DNA of 64,000 nt from Ancalomicrobiaceae bacterium S20 (GTDB taxonomy: Bacteria > Pseudomonadota > Alphaproteobacteria > Rhizobiales > Ancalomicrobiaceae), in the NCBI GenBank assembly GCA_040269895.1, contig CP158568.1:186001-250000 (forward strand), read 5' to 3'. Shown in pieces: positions 25,501-34,614 of this stretch. The notes under the pieces were generated by a model, which saw only the letters and a list, made by a program, of their open reading frames with translations, did no database searches and was not told the origin of the DNA. How positions within the stretch are numbered: position 1 is the stretch's first letter; each line of letters opens with the position of its first letter. The position numbers and the translations under genes were made by a program.

Positions 25501-26749
25501 GGCGATCTCGACCGGCGGCATCGCCGGCCTGACCGCCACGCAGATGACGGCGATGATCGGCGAGCGGCTCGGCTCGCTCACGACCCGCCAGCTCGCGGCG
25601 CTGTCGACGACCGAGATCGGCAACCTCGACCCGACCACCTTCGCCGCTCTCGGATCGACCCAGATCGGCGCCCTGTCGGCGACCGGCGCGGCGGCGCTGT
25701 CGACCACCGTGATCGCCGCGCTCGACACGACCCAGCTCGGGCGCCTCTCGGTCACCGAAATGGCCGGCCTGACCTCGACCCAGGTCGCCGCCCTGACCAC
25801 GACGCAGCTCGCGGGCCTGACCACCACCCAGCTCGGCGCGCTGTCGTCGAGCGGCGTGGCCGGACTCACCTCGACCGACATCGCCTCGCTGCCGACGACG
25901 ACGCTCGCCGCGCTGCCGATCACGACCATCGCGGCGCTGACCTCGACCGCGGTCGCCGGCCTCAGCGCCACGCAGATCGCGGCCCTGACCACCCAGCAGT
26001 TCATGAGCCTGTCGGCGACGGCGGTGCAGGGTCTGACCTCGGATCAGATCGCGGGCCTGACCACCACGCAGATGAAGCTCCTGACCGATGCCGAGATCAG
26101 CGGCCTGACCTCGACGCAGGTCGCGGCGCTGTCGACGACGCAGCTCGCGCAGCTCACCTCGACCCGGATCGGCTCGCTGTCGACCGACGGCATCTCGGGC
26201 CTCAACGAGACCCAGATCGACGCGCTGACGCTGACCCAGATCAGCGGCCTGACCGCCACACAGCTCGGCTCGCTGACCACGACCGCGATCGCCTATCTGT
26301 CGACGAGCGACATCTCCTCGCTGACCGCGACGCAGCTCGTCGGCCTGGTGCGCATCCAGCTGCGCGCGCTGAGCTCGACCCAGATCGGCGCGCTCAACAC
26401 GACACAGATCCGCGCCATGACGCCGGCGCAGATCGGCAACCTGACCGCGACCGAGATCAACGGCTTCACCCCGGCGCAGCTCGCCGCGCTGTCGGCGACG
26501 CAGGTCGGCGGCATGAGCACGGTGCAGCTCGACAGCCTGTCGGTGACGATCGCCCAGTCGCTGTCGGCGGCGCAGCTTTCGGGCCTGACCACCACGCAGA
26601 TGTCGCAGCTCGACTCGACCTTCCTGATGACGCTGACGCTCACCGAGATCGACGCGCTTTCGGCGGCGCAAATTGACGCCATCACGACGACTCAGCTAGC
26701 CACTCTGAGTGTGACCAGGGCCGCCGAGCTGAAGGCCGCGATGGGCTGA
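19502..26749 (+). CDS. Giant Thr/Ser-rich octapeptide-repeat protein
   Basis: About 2,415 residues built almost entirely of an 8-residue unit, consensus [ST]-[TSA]-[TS]-[QED]-[ILV]-x-[AG]-[LF] (typically TTTQIAAL), roughly 300 copies, from about SLTRIASL to the last 20 residues. The Ser/Thr-x-x-Gln/Glu/Asp pattern is the helix N-capping box, and the hydrophobic positions 5 and 8 recur strictly, so a regular solenoid of very short helices is plausible. No Cys appears in the array, and aromatic residues are rare. No signal peptide or C-terminal secretion motif is seen. The frame stays open from GTG 19397, but 19430-19500 looks non-coding (AT-rich), so I favour GTG 19502 (or 19511); the start is uncertain. 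The stop is followed after 47 bp by a GT41 glycosyltransferase. Function unknown. Confidence 0.88.
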   Translation: MTSVGTAVSSYSLTRIASLSQAELAALTATDIASLSTSQIQVFTLSEIEELSSTQVRALTTTQIAALQTTQIQAFTPPQIVFSLSQLSAFSATQVGAFETTDLAAFNATQISALTTTAVAGLTATQIQSLTPTQIAALTGNQLVNWTVSELQALTPTQLRQFSTTQIAALTTAQLANLTTTQIASLATTQLAGLTRSDIGILGTQQIAVLSSSLLNALTSVQIGGLTAMQVAQLTDDQLTSLAATLFSAISTDGITGLSETQIALLAPTTIQSLASSQIRALSTTAINALTATEIASLSTTQLAGMTATQFGALPDALVAAFTSTQLQSLGGNQLVGLGPDQFAALSTTQFSALSSTQLGSLAAVQAGWLTTQQIAAMTTTQLAGLATAHIASLSDDGFAALSTTQFAALSVTQMGGLTSKEIGALSLDELAVLSTTQIGGIVPASMSGLQQSQIAALSTTQIAAFTAAQLNRVPVDTFDALSSTQLGAITTTQFKAISATNLASLTTDQLAALTTSQVAALQAFQIRGLGDDQVGALSTTALGVLSSTQIGSLGPSQLAALTSSQLAALSTTQFKGLSAVAIAGLADTQIAALSTDQIAALSGTQLAGLTSTALGALSTTQIGALAATKIGSLSVAALAGLTVTEIAAFDSRQFAALSSSQIAGLSDATVNSLTTTQLAALTTSQLKGLSTDDIGGLSTTQLAALSSTQMAAFTNLQMRGFTSEQLAALTQTQFAGLTSTELGALLDTQVAALSADEIGWLTVTQLKGLTAVGLSALADTQLAALTTTQLHALSALQMRALTETAVEALTTTQLASLTTTQLSSLSTTAVQVLTAEDFDALTTTQLARFNAAQIAVLTPEQIESFDQTQLAALSTTQFGALTSTQTAALTTTQIANLSATQLAAFSSTSLSGLNTTVISSLTGTQLAALTSTELAGLDTSQFDVLSTDQIAALTATQLKAISPNTLSEMTADQAAALGTRQIAAFSTTQINALSTTVIASLVDTQIAALSTSAITALSATSAASLTPEQLDAMSSTQLARFSTAAMRALTETQLTSLSTTQLAALTTTELAALTATQVTQFTADQVGELSTRQLAALNAAAVGGLEADDFAGLTTTKLAALTSTEVAGLTSTQIGYLSSTQIGQFSTTQIAGLTSTALAALSTAQLQALSTTQLKSLSTKQLSGLGAGSIGALTTTQLAALTTTQLAGLAATGLDGLTPDGIKGLTTTQMAGLSTTQVAALSETQLSSLTTTQLAALTAAAIKGLTSGQVAALTTAQIASLASTQIAALSTSAIAGLGEDDIAALTATQIKGLSTTGLAVMEATQVAALGAAQIARLTATQIAAIGTTGIGGLTAAEIQALATTQIAALTSAQVGALNETQIGTLSTTQLAAMTTTELAGIVGTQVGAMSATQIAALSNTQLGAISPDGIAGLTATEIAGLRTGQVAALTTSQLAAMSTYQIAALSTDQIAALGTSQIAGLTSTALSALTETQLDRLSTTQMGALTSTALAGLTDAQMASFDATQLASLNTTQLSALSTTAIDGLSETQINSLTTRQIAALTSTQLGEIGLTAIAQLTTTQIAALTTTAMQGLTDLQLEAMSSTQLSALSTRQLAAIAPAVLANLTTDQLGSLTTTQLSALTTTEVAALADTQLAALTLTQIAGLATTQIAALTATGVSQLSATQFDALSTRQLAALTTTAVAGMTATQFQSLGATQIAALTNAQIGAFATTMVSGLSTTALAGLSTSQLASLTSTQIGALTTTQIVGLTSTQIGLLTTTEVSGLAATQIEVLSLDQVRSLSRKQIAALSVDAVDGLTVTQLTNLTTDQLAALTSTELGGMTTTQIAGLTTTQLGALTTTQFSGLTATAMGALTASQIVSLTTRQIAALNIYQVNGLTSTAVGALTASQLGSLSAMQIGALSAAGIAGLTTTEIGLLNTTQVTAFSTGQIAALTTTQIDALPLVQLANLTTREIAGLTSTQVGHLSATQLQALSTTQLQAISTGGIAGLTATQMTAMIGERLGSLTTRQLAALSTTEIGNLDPTTFAALGSTQIGALSATGAAALSTTVIAALDTTQLGRLSVTEMAGLTSTQVAALTTTQLAGLTTTQLGALSSSGVAGLTSTDIASLPTTTLAALPITTIAALTSTAVAGLSATQIAALTTQQFMSLSATAVQGLTSDQIAGLTTTQMKLLTDAEISGLTSTQVAALSTTQLAQLTSTRIGSLSTDGISGLNETQIDALTLTQISGLTATQLGSLTTTAIAYLSTSDISSLTATQLVGLVRIQLRALSSTQIGALNTTQIRAMTPAQIGNLTATEINGFTPAQLAALSATQVGGMSTVQLDSLSVTIAQSLSAAQLSGLTTTQMSQLDSTFLMTLTLTEIDALSAAQIDAITTTQLATLSVTRAAELKAAMG
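19540..26700 (+). repeat. 24-bp coding tandem-repeat array
   Basis: DNA-level counterpart of the octapeptide repeat: degenerate 24-bp units such as ACGACGCAGATCGCGGCGCTG repeated about 300 times without long identical stretches. Copies vary at synonymous and conservative positions, so the array is old or selected for diversity rather than a recent expansion. This composition also leaves the complementary strand free of stops for over 7 kb. Confidence 0.9.
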
Positions 26750-26796
26750 TCGCCCGCGCGCCCCGGTGGCGGCGCCCTCAGAGAGCGAGCGTCGCC

Positions 26797-28856
26797 ATGA
26801 ACAACGAGGTCCTGGGCCGGGCGCTGAGTCAGGCGGTCGAGCGAACCCTGTCGGTGACGGATCTGATCCGCGTCGCCGACCAGCTCAAGCTCGGCGGGCA
26901 GGTCGGCGCGGTCGATGCGATCTATTCGGTCTGGATCCAGCACAACGGCGACAACTCGCTGCTCTACGCGGTGCTGTTCAACTATGCCGTCATCCTCTCC
27001 GACGCGGGCAAGCTGACCGTCGCCAAGGAGTGCCTGGAGCGCGCGATCCAGCTCAATGCCGAGTTCATGCCGCTCTACATCAATCTCGGGCGCGTGCTCG
27101 AACGGCTCGGCGGCATCGGCGACGCGGTCGCCTGCTGGTCGAAGGCGGTCGAGAAGCTCGCGGCCGTCAACGGCGCCGCCGTGCATCACAAGACGACGGC
27201 GCTCAATCAGATGGCGCGCACGCTCGAGGCCGTCACCAAGGACGAGCTCGCCGAGGAGATGCTGCGGCAGAGCCTCGATCTGGTGCCGGGCCAGAAGGAG
27301 GTCGCGCAGCACTTCCTCGCCGCGCGGCAGCGGCAGTGCAAGTGGCCGGTCATCGAGCCGACGGACCGGGTGTCGACCCGGCAGCTGCTCGCCGGCCTGT
27401 CGCCCTTGTCGGTCGCGGCGCACACCGACGACCCGCTGTTCCAGCTCGGCCTCGCCCATGCCTACAACAAGTCGGATGTCGGTCGCCCGCGCGGCGTGAT
27501 GTTCGATTGGCCGGCGGCCGTGGCGCACGACGGTCCGCTCAAGGTCGGCTATCTCTCCTCCGACCTGCGCGAGCACGCGGTCGGCCATCTGGTCTCGGAG
27601 ATCTTCGCGCTGCACGATCGGGCGAAGGTCGAGGTCTTCGCCTATTACAGCGGCCCGCCCGGCAGCGGGCCGATGCACGACCACTTCAAGGCGACCTGCG
27701 ACCACTGGCACGACATCACCCAGGTCGACGACGAGACCGCCGCGCGCCGCATGGCCGAGGACGGCATCCAGATCCTGATCGACCTCAACGGCTATACCCG
27801 CGAGGGCCGCACCAAGCTGATCGCGCACCGGCCGGCGCCGGTGATCGTCAACTGGCTCGGCTATCCGGGCACGACGGCGAGCCCGTACCATCACTACGTG
27901 ATCGCGGACGATTTCATCATCCCGCCCGACCACGAGCTCTATTACTCCGAGCAGGTGCTGCGGCTGCCGTGCTACCAGCCGAACAACCGGCACCGGATCG
28001 TCGCCGACAAGGCGTTCACCCGCGCGGAGCTCGGCCTGCCCGAGACCGGGGTGGTGTTCTGCTGCTTCAACGGCACGCACAAGATCACCCGCTTCACCTT
28101 CGATCGCTGGCTGAAGATCATCGAGGGCGTGCCCGGTTCGGTGCTCTGGCTCCTGACCGGCAGCGAGGCGACCAACGCCCGGCTCAAGGACTACGCCGCC
28201 GCCAAGGGTATCGATCCCGAGCGGGTCGTGTTTGCCGGCAAGATGAAGAATGCCGAGCATCTGGCGCGCTACCGGCAGGCGGATCTGTTCCTCGACACCA
28301 CACCTTACGGCGCGCATACCACTTGCTCGGATGCGCTGTGGGTCGGCGTGCCGGTCCTGACCTATGCCGGACGCTCGTTCGCCTCGCGGGTCTGCGGCAG
28401 TCTTGTCGCCTCGGCCGGTCTGCCCGAACTGATCACCACCGATGCCGAGGCTTTCGTCGCCACCGCCATCGCGCTCGGCCGCGATCCGGACCGGCTCGCG
28501 GGGCTCCGGGCCAAGCTCGCGGCCGGCCGCGACAGCTGCGTGCTGTTCGACACGCCGCTCCTGGTGCGCGAACTTGAGCGGCTCTACGGCGACATGTGGC
28601 GGGCGTTCCGTGAGGACCGGCTGCCGGTGCCGGATCTCGCCAATCTCGACGAGTATTTCGACGTCGGGCTCGAACTCGAGCACGAGGCGATCGAGATGCA
28701 GACGCGCGCCGACTACCTCGATCTGTGGCGTCAAGCGCTCGATCTGCGCGACCGGTTCCGTCCGCTCGCGCCCGACAGCCGTCTGATGACCCGGGACCGG
28801 CAGGCCGCGTCGGCAGCCGCCGGCGCGGTGCCCCGTCTCCAACGAAAGAAAGCCTG

Positions 28857-28857
<1 letters not shown>
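26797..28857 (+). CDS. GT41 glycosyltransferase, OGT/SPINDLY type
   Basis: A 686-residue cytoplasmic transferase of the family that includes O-GlcNAc transferase, SPINDLY O-fucosyltransferase and HMW1C. The N-terminal ~190 residues contain a few TPR-like helices ([28 protein letters not shown]). The catalytic part starts near [18 protein letters not shown] and includes [23 protein letters not shown], the [15 protein letters not shown] nucleotide-sugar region, [16 protein letters not shown] and [36 protein letters not shown] follows. It starts 47 bp after the giant Thr/Ser-rich protein on the same strand and overlaps uxs by one base, so an operon is likely. Inference: it glycosylates the upstream repeat protein. 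Donor sugar and O- versus N-linkage cannot be read from sequence. Confidence 0.92.
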
Positions 28858-29807
<950 letters not shown>

Positions 29808-29840
29808 GCGGCGAGGGCGCGCCGCCGATCCGATATCGTC

Positions 29841-29867
29841 AAGGGGCGCCAAAGGGCGCCCTTTTCG
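29841..29867 (+). terminator. Intrinsic terminator after uxs
   Basis: GC-rich hairpin GGGGCGCC-AAA-GGGCGCCC followed by TTTTCGTCT, 34 bp after the uxs stop. It closes the giant-protein/GT41/uxs unit and separates it from ugd. Confidence 0.85.
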
Positions 29868-30020
29868 TCTCGCGTGCCGGGGCGACCGCGCTTTCCTGAG
29901 CCGGCATGGCGCCGAACCGGGCCGTACCGTCGGCCGTTGTCATGATACTGATGAACTGAGGGACCATGTCTGGCACGTTCGGGACGCGCCATTCTAACGA
30001 TTCGTCCCGGGGAGTAGGAT

Positions 30021-31337
30021 ATGCGTCTGTCCGTCATCGGCGCCGGTTACGTCGGTCTCGTCTCCGGAGCCTGCTTCGCCGAGCTCGGCCATTCGGTGCT
30101 CTGCATCGACAACAACCCCGCCAAGATCGACGCTATCCGCTCCGGCCAGATGCCGATCTACGAGCCCGGCCTCGACGCCTTGGTCGCGCGCAATGTCGCC
30201 GCGGGGCGGCTCACCTTCGCCACCGGCATCGACGCCGCCATCTCCGACAGCGCGGCAGTGTTCATCGCCGTCGGCACGCCGTCGCGGTTCGACGGCCGTG
30301 CCGAACTGACCTTCGTGCATGCCGCGGTCGAAGCCTGTGCGCCGTTCCTGAAGGCCGGCGCGGTGGTCGTGAACAAATCGACGGTGCCGATCGGCACCGG
30401 CGACCGGGTCGAAGAGATTTTGGCCACGGTCCGCCCGGAGCTGGCCGTCTCGGTGGCGTCGAACCCCGAGTTCCTGCGCGAGGGCGCCGCGATCAGCGAC
30501 TTCATGGAGCCGGATCGGATCGTCGTCGGTGTCGAGGACGACAATGCGCGCGCGGTCGCGGAGGCGATCTACGCGCCGTTGACCGCCAAGGGCGCGCCGC
30601 TCCTGTTCACGCGCCGACGCACGTCCGAGATGATCAAGTATGCCGCCAACTCGTTCTTGGCGACCAAGCTCGGCTTCATCAACGAGATCGCCGATCTCTG
30701 CGAGCATGTCGGTGCCGACGTCGCCGAGGTCGCGGTCGGCATCGGCCTCGACAGCCGGATCGGCCGCAAGTTCCTGAACGCCGGTCCGGGCTTCGGCGGT
30801 TCGTGCTTCCCGAAGGATGCGCTGGCGCTGCTCAACACCGCCAACGACGTCGGCGCGCAGATGCCGATCCTGGAGCGGGTCATCCACGCCAACGATCTCA
30901 GGAAGCGCAACATCGGCCGCAAGATCCTGAAGGCGCTCGGCGGCAGCGTGCGCGGCGCGACGATCGGCGTGCTCGGCCTCGCCTTCAAGCCAGAGACCGA
31001 CGACATGCGCGAGGCGCCCTCGATCGACATCGTCGCCTCGCTCGACTATTGGGGCGCCGCGATCCGCGCCTACGACCCGGCCGCGATGGAACAGGCAAAG
31101 CCGAAGCTGCCCGCCTCGGTCGTCTATTGCGACGACCCCTATGCCTGCGCCGAGGGCGCGGACGCGATCGCGATCGTGACGGAGTGGAACGAGTTCCGGA
31201 CGCTGGATCTCGCCCGGCTGAAGGCGGTCATGCGCCGCCCTGTCATCGTCGACATGCGCAACGTGCTGTCGGCCGCGGAGGTCGAGGCGCAGGGATTCCA
31301 GTATGATTCGGTGGGGCGGCCGGGGCGCGAGGCGTAA
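30021..31337 (+). CDS. ugd: UDP-glucose 6-dehydrogenase
   Basis: NAD-dependent oxidation of UDP-glucose to UDP-glucuronate, 438 residues. Motifs are VIGAGYVGLVSGACFAELGH (NAD site), PIYEPGLD, VGTPSRFDGRAELTFVHAA, STVPIGTGD, NPEFLREGAAI and FMEPDRIVVG. The active-site loop is GPGFGGSCFPKDALAL with catalytic Cys, and LGLAFKPETDDMREAPS is in the C-terminal domain. ATG 30021 follows CGGGGAGTAGG. It makes the substrate for the neighbouring UXS, so UDP-glucose to UDP-xylose is complete within 2.5 kb, although a terminator gives ugd its own transcript. Confidence 0.95.
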   Translation: MRLSVIGAGYVGLVSGACFAELGHSVLCIDNNPAKIDAIRSGQMPIYEPGLDALVARNVAAGRLTFATGIDAAISDSAAVFIAVGTPSRFDGRAELTFVHAAVEACAPFLKAGAVVVNKSTVPIGTGDRVEEILATVRPELAVSVASNPEFLREGAAISDFMEPDRIVVGVEDDNARAVAEAIYAPLTAKGAPLLFTRRRTSEMIKYAANSFLATKLGFINEIADLCEHVGADVAEVAVGIGLDSRIGRKFLNAGPGFGGSCFPKDALALLNTANDVGAQMPILERVIHANDLRKRNIGRKILKALGGSVRGATIGVLGLAFKPETDDMREAPSIDIVASLDYWGAAIRAYDPAAMEQAKPKLPASVVYCDDPYACAEGADAIAIVTEWNEFRTLDLARLKAVMRRPVIVDMRNVLSAAEVEAQGFQYDSVGRPGREA

Positions 31338-31441
31338 AACAGATTCTGGCGTCGGACCGCTACAAGGATATGACAGCGCGGCGTCCGCGCCGTTCGGTCG
31401 TCCAAGGTCGAACAGGGCCTTCTTTCAAGCGGCTACTGCCG

Positions 31442-32008
31442 TCATGGACGTGCGTCTCTCGGACATCCGATGTATGTATCGGCATCTGGATCGAACTCAA
31501 AAAGAACGCCTTTGGCTTGATCCAAAGTGCGAGAGTCCTCCGGAGACAGCACGATTTCGATGCAGGCGAGCCGGACAGGCGACTTGCGTCCAACCATCCG
31601 GGCGAACACCTCGATCGAATAGTGTCCGGCCTCGAAAGCATACGGTTTCTGGTGCGCGGAAAGAACGAAGTGGTGATTGGCGACGATGCCCGTCTGGCTG
31701 ACATATAGCCCGCTACCCGGCGATAGCTTTTCGGCTTCGGCATATCCCCAAAATGCAAAAGTTCTCGTCTCTCTGTCGCGGTGAACGCGGGCATACATCT
31801 GTTCGATCATCTGACCGCGATGAGCTGTGCTGTAAAGCAGAGTGCGTAGGAATATTTTCGCCGTCTGCTGAGGTGTGAAATCAAATCCAAAAAAGACTAT
31901 TGATGGCTGAGTCATGGCCAAGGTGCCGCGTCTAAACAACGTAAACCACGCTGTCAAGACCGAGACAATCAGCGAGAGCACCGAGATAAAAAGACTAATG
32001 GCGACCAT
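31442..32008 (-). CDS. Hypothetical protein with one N-terminal membrane segment
   Basis: A 188-residue protein from ATG 32008 (GAGG upstream). The first ~25 residues are a membrane anchor (MVAISLFISVLSLIVSVLTAWFTLF pattern); the rest appears soluble and mixed alpha/beta, ending in a Pro/Asp-rich tail. An in-frame extension to 32059 is possible but lacks a better start. Its GC content is visibly lower than its neighbours, and it sits just past the 3' end of tRNA-Phe, a common site for acquired DNA. I do not recognise a family. Confidence 0.65.
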   Translation of the reverse strand: MVAISLFISVLSLIVSVLTAWFTLFRRGTLAMTQPSIVFFGFDFTPQQTAKIFLRTLLYSTAHRGQMIEQMYARVHRDRETRTFAFWGYAEAEKLSPGSGLYVSQTGIVANHHFVLSAHQKPYAFEAGHYSIEVFARMVGRKSPVRLACIEIVLSPEDSRTLDQAKGVLFEFDPDADTYIGCPRDARP

Positions 32009-32159
32009 TGGGCACCTCGATACAGTGCCATGGGCCATATTCCATGGCTCCACCAACAATATCGACTGGAAACTCGCGTGAACAGGCTTTCAGGCGTGTC
32101 GCTTTCCCACTTTTCGGCGGGCAAGAACCCGGTCATCGACCGTCTATGACATTGAGAAA

Positions 32160-32235
32160 TGGTGCCCAGGGGCGGAATCGAACCACCGACACTGCGATTT
32201 TCAGTCGCATGCTCTACCAACTGAGCTACCTGGGC
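32160..32235 (-). tRNA. tRNA-Phe (anticodon GAA)
   Basis: A 76-base cloverleaf on the minus strand. The acceptor begins GCCCAGG, with D-arm AGCTCAGTTGGTAGAGC, anticodon loop CTGAAAA and T-arm GGTTCGATTCC; CCA is encoded. The position downstream of yacG matches many Hyphomicrobiales. Confidence 0.96.
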
Positions 32236-32492
32236 CTTCGCGGCTGGCTCGCTCGGGGCGGGCCGTTCCGGAAAGTTCGGGCGTTATAGTCACTCGAATC
32301 GGGTCTGTCCAGCGGGGGCGGCAAACTAATCGCGGGGCTGTGGATGAACGCGCCGGGGCGCGTTCGAGGCGGCCGCACCGCGTTCGGTCCCGGTGGGGCC
32401 CGCGTGGCTCCGATCCAGGCCGACACCGCGGATTCACGTGTTGAATCCGCGCGATGGTCTGCGCTTCTCCGGCCCGGCGCAGGCCGCGCGCG

Positions 32493-32696
32493 TCAGCGTT
32501 CGCGCTCGGAGGGATCGTCCGGCATGTCGTCGTCCTCGACGACCGGGATGGCATAGGCGCCGGTCAGCCAACGGTTCAGGTCGACGGCGCGGCAGCGCGG
32601 CGAGCAGAACGGGTAGCTCTTGAAGACCGACATCTTGCCGCAGATCGGGCAGGGCCGCGGCGGGCGCTTGGGGGCGGATTCGGCATCTGAACTCAT
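32493..32696 (-). CDS. yacG: DNA gyrase inhibitor YacG
   Basis: Small zinc protein of 67 residues that binds GyrB in E. coli. Two pairs of Cys ligands are seen: CPICG and CSPRC (PFCSPRCRAVDLNRWL), followed by the acidic tail VVEDDDMPDD. The size and motif are standard. It belongs to the conserved infA-maf-yacG-tRNA-Phe neighbourhood, though here a rightward hypothetical gene separates it from maf. Confidence 0.93.
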   Translation of the reverse strand: MSSDAESAPKRPPRPCPICGKMSVFKSYPFCSPRCRAVDLNRWLTGAYAIPVVEDDDMPDDPSERER

Positions 32697-32888
32697 GTCG
32701 CCTCATGTCATGCTCCGTATGGTCGGATCAAGGGGGCGGATCCAGAGAAGGTGGTGCGACGGTCCGATCGCAGACTGCGAACAAAGGGTGCGGGCGACCT
32801 TTGCCGCTTCGGCCGGTTTGCCATGCGCGCCGGAGCCGCTAGGCTCCCTATGAGGCGTTCATAAGAGACGCCATACCGGGAGGCGGCG

Positions 32889-33464
32889 ATGATCAAGGAG
32901 CGCGTGGAGGCGCGGCGGGGCCGCGGCGCGAGGTTCGCACGACCTGCAATGATATCACTGGTCCTGATCGGCGGCTGGCTCGGCGCGAGCGGGCCAGCCG
33001 AGGCCGGCTGCTTCATGTCCTGCACGCTGGCCGACCTGCAGAATGCGACGCTGCTCGACGATTCGGCCGTGCGCGAGGCGGCGCGGCGCTGCAAGGCGTC
33101 GTGCGAAACGGAATCGAAGATCCGCCTCGGTGTGCGCGAGGCCGCGGTGCAGGCGTGCCGTCCGACGCCCCTGCCGCCGGAGGCGATGGCGCGCGTGCAG
33201 GCGGCCTCGCCGCGGTTCCAGATCCTGCTCGGCGTGTTCGCCTGGGAGACGGTCAATCCGTTCCCGGACAAGGTGCTGAAGGGGATTTCGGTCAGCCGAA
33301 TGACGCCGACGCTCGCCCGGCAGGATTTCGAGACCGCCGGCACGGTCGGCCCGAACGAGCAGGGCGCCTTCGTCGTCACCGACATGGGCGAACTGATCCC
33401 GCAACTCGGCCCGACGATCCGCGTGACCGGCATCCTCGCCTGCGATCTGCCGCCGGCGCCGTGA
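32889..33464 (+). CDS. Hypothetical secreted protein with N-terminal signal
   Basis: A 191-residue protein. A basic start followed by a hydrophobic segment (MISLVLIGGWLGASGPAEA) suggests a signal peptide, with a Cys-rich mature part (GCFMSCTLADL, RRCKASCETES, VQACRP) likely to form disulfides in the periplasm. GAG-Cys at the cleavage point could instead be a lipobox-like site, but the match is poor. ATG 32889 follows GGGAGGCGGCG. Oriented against yacG and maf, it is an insertion in an otherwise conserved order. No family recognised. Confidence 0.7.
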   Translation: MIKERVEARRGRGARFARPAMISLVLIGGWLGASGPAEAGCFMSCTLADLQNATLLDDSAVREAARRCKASCETESKIRLGVREAAVQACRPTPLPPEAMARVQAASPRFQILLGVFAWETVNPFPDKVLKGISVSRMTPTLARQDFETAGTVGPNEQGAFVVTDMGELIPQLGPTIRVTGILACDLPPAP

Positions 33465-33532
33465 CGCCTGAACAGGGGATCGCCGGCCGCCGGAGTGGTC
33501 CGTGATGCGGCGTGTCGATCGGGGAGGAGGGC

Positions 33533-34171
33533 TCAGGCCGCCGGCACGAGCGGCGACGACCAGCGGGCGCGGATCGGATAGCCCTCGCCGTCGAGCAGCG
33601 CCGCCGTCTCGGCGAGCGGCAGGCCGACGACATTGGTGTAGGAGCCGATCAGCTTGACCACGAAGCCGCCGGCGATGCCCTGGATCGCATAGCCGCCGGC
33701 CTTGCCGCGCCACTCGTCGGAGGCGATGTAGGCCTCGATGTCGGCGCGGGTCAGCCGCTTGAAGCGCAGGCGCGTCTCGACCAGCTTGGAGCGGATCGCG
33801 CCGGACGGCGTCACCAGCGAGACGCCGGTCCAGACGCGATGGGCGCGGCCGGAGAGCAGGCGCAGGCAGTCGACCGCCTGTTCGGTGGTCTCGGCCTTGG
33901 GCAGGCTGCGCCGGCCGACCGCGACGACCGTATCGGCCGCGATGATATAGGCGCCGGTCCAGGGCGTGTCGCGCTTCGACCAGGCGAGCGCGGCCTCGGC
34001 CTTGATCTTGGCGAGCCGGGTCGCGAGCTGACGCGGCAGCTCGCCCTTCTCCGGCGTCTCGTCGACGTCGGTGGGGCGCAGGTAGTCGGGCTCGATGCCG
34101 ATCTGGTTCAGGAGCGCCAGGCGTCGCGGCGAGGCCGAGGCGAGCACGAGCTTCTGGCGGATCTCAACCAT
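33533..34171 (-). CDS. maf: Maf family nucleotide pyrophosphatase
   Basis: House-cleaning hydrolase of modified or non-canonical NTPs, 212 residues. Motifs: [14 protein letters not shown] at the N terminus, ADTVV (DTVV motif), [26 protein letters not shown], and [13 protein letters not shown] near the C terminus. It is transcribed in the same direction as infA, 78 bp downstream, as is usual in this order. Confidence 0.95.
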   Translation of the reverse strand: MVEIRQKLVLASASPRRLALLNQIGIEPDYLRPTDVDETPEKGELPRQLATRLAKIKAEAALAWSKRDTPWTGAYIIAADTVVAVGRRSLPKAETTEQAVDCLRLLSGRAHRVWTGVSLVTPSGAIRSKLVETRLRFKRLTRADIEAYIASDEWRGKAGGYAIQGIAGGFVVKLIGSYTNVVGLPLAETAALLDGEGYPIRARWSSPLVPAA

Positions 34172-34249
34172 GTCGGGTCCCGAAAGGTGGCCGGTCCGGC
34201 GGACGGCGGTCGAGGCCCTTGGCGCGATCGACCGGTCGCCGGGGCGGCG

Positions 34250-34468
34250 TCACTTGAAGCGATAGGTGATCCGGCCCTTGGTCAGGTCGTACGGCGTCAT
34301 CTCGACGAGCACCTTGTCGCCGGCGAGAACGCGGATGCGGTTCTTGCGCATGCGGCCAGCGGTGTGGGCGATGATCTCGTGATCGTTCTCGAGTTTCACG
34401 CGGAAGGTCGCGTTCGGAAGCAGTTCGCTCACGATGCCGGGGAATTCCAGGATCTCTTCCTTGGTCAT
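34250..34468 (-). CDS. infA: Translation initiation factor IF-1
   Basis: A 72-residue S1/OB-fold factor with the canonical sequence ([37 protein letters not shown], shown here only as landmark blocks [18 protein letters not shown] and [13 protein letters not shown]). ATG 34468. Essential, and in the expected place between the phosphatase gene and maf. Confidence 0.98.
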   Translation of the reverse strand: MTKEEILEFPGIVSELLPNATFRVKLENDHEIIAHTAGRMRKNRIRVLAGDKVLVEMTPYDLTKGRITYRFK

Positions 34469-34614
34469 AGGGTATCCGGTTCTGGGTCTGGAGTTGGCGG
34501 GAAACTAACGGATCGGGCCCGAAAAGGAAACAGGGCCGACAAGAGTTCCTGATCCGTGAGATTTCGGGGGCTGAAGGGGTGTGCGACGGCCGTTTCCGTG
34601 CGGTCGCTCCGGGC

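Noticed and set aside
19430-26671. Uninterrupted minus-strand reading frame of about 2,400 codons opposite the giant gene
   Set aside because: Arg/Gly/Leu/Asp-rich translation that simply mirrors the 24-bp repeat; codon choice in the plus-strand repeat removes stop triplets on the other strand. No start signal or protein-like feature.
19540-26700. CRISPR-like or satellite array
   Set aside because: Repeats are 24 bp, contiguous, degenerate and in frame throughout; no spacers and no cas genes.
31969-32289. Short frames overlapping tRNA-Phe
   Set aside because: Translations of the tRNA and its complement, not proteins.
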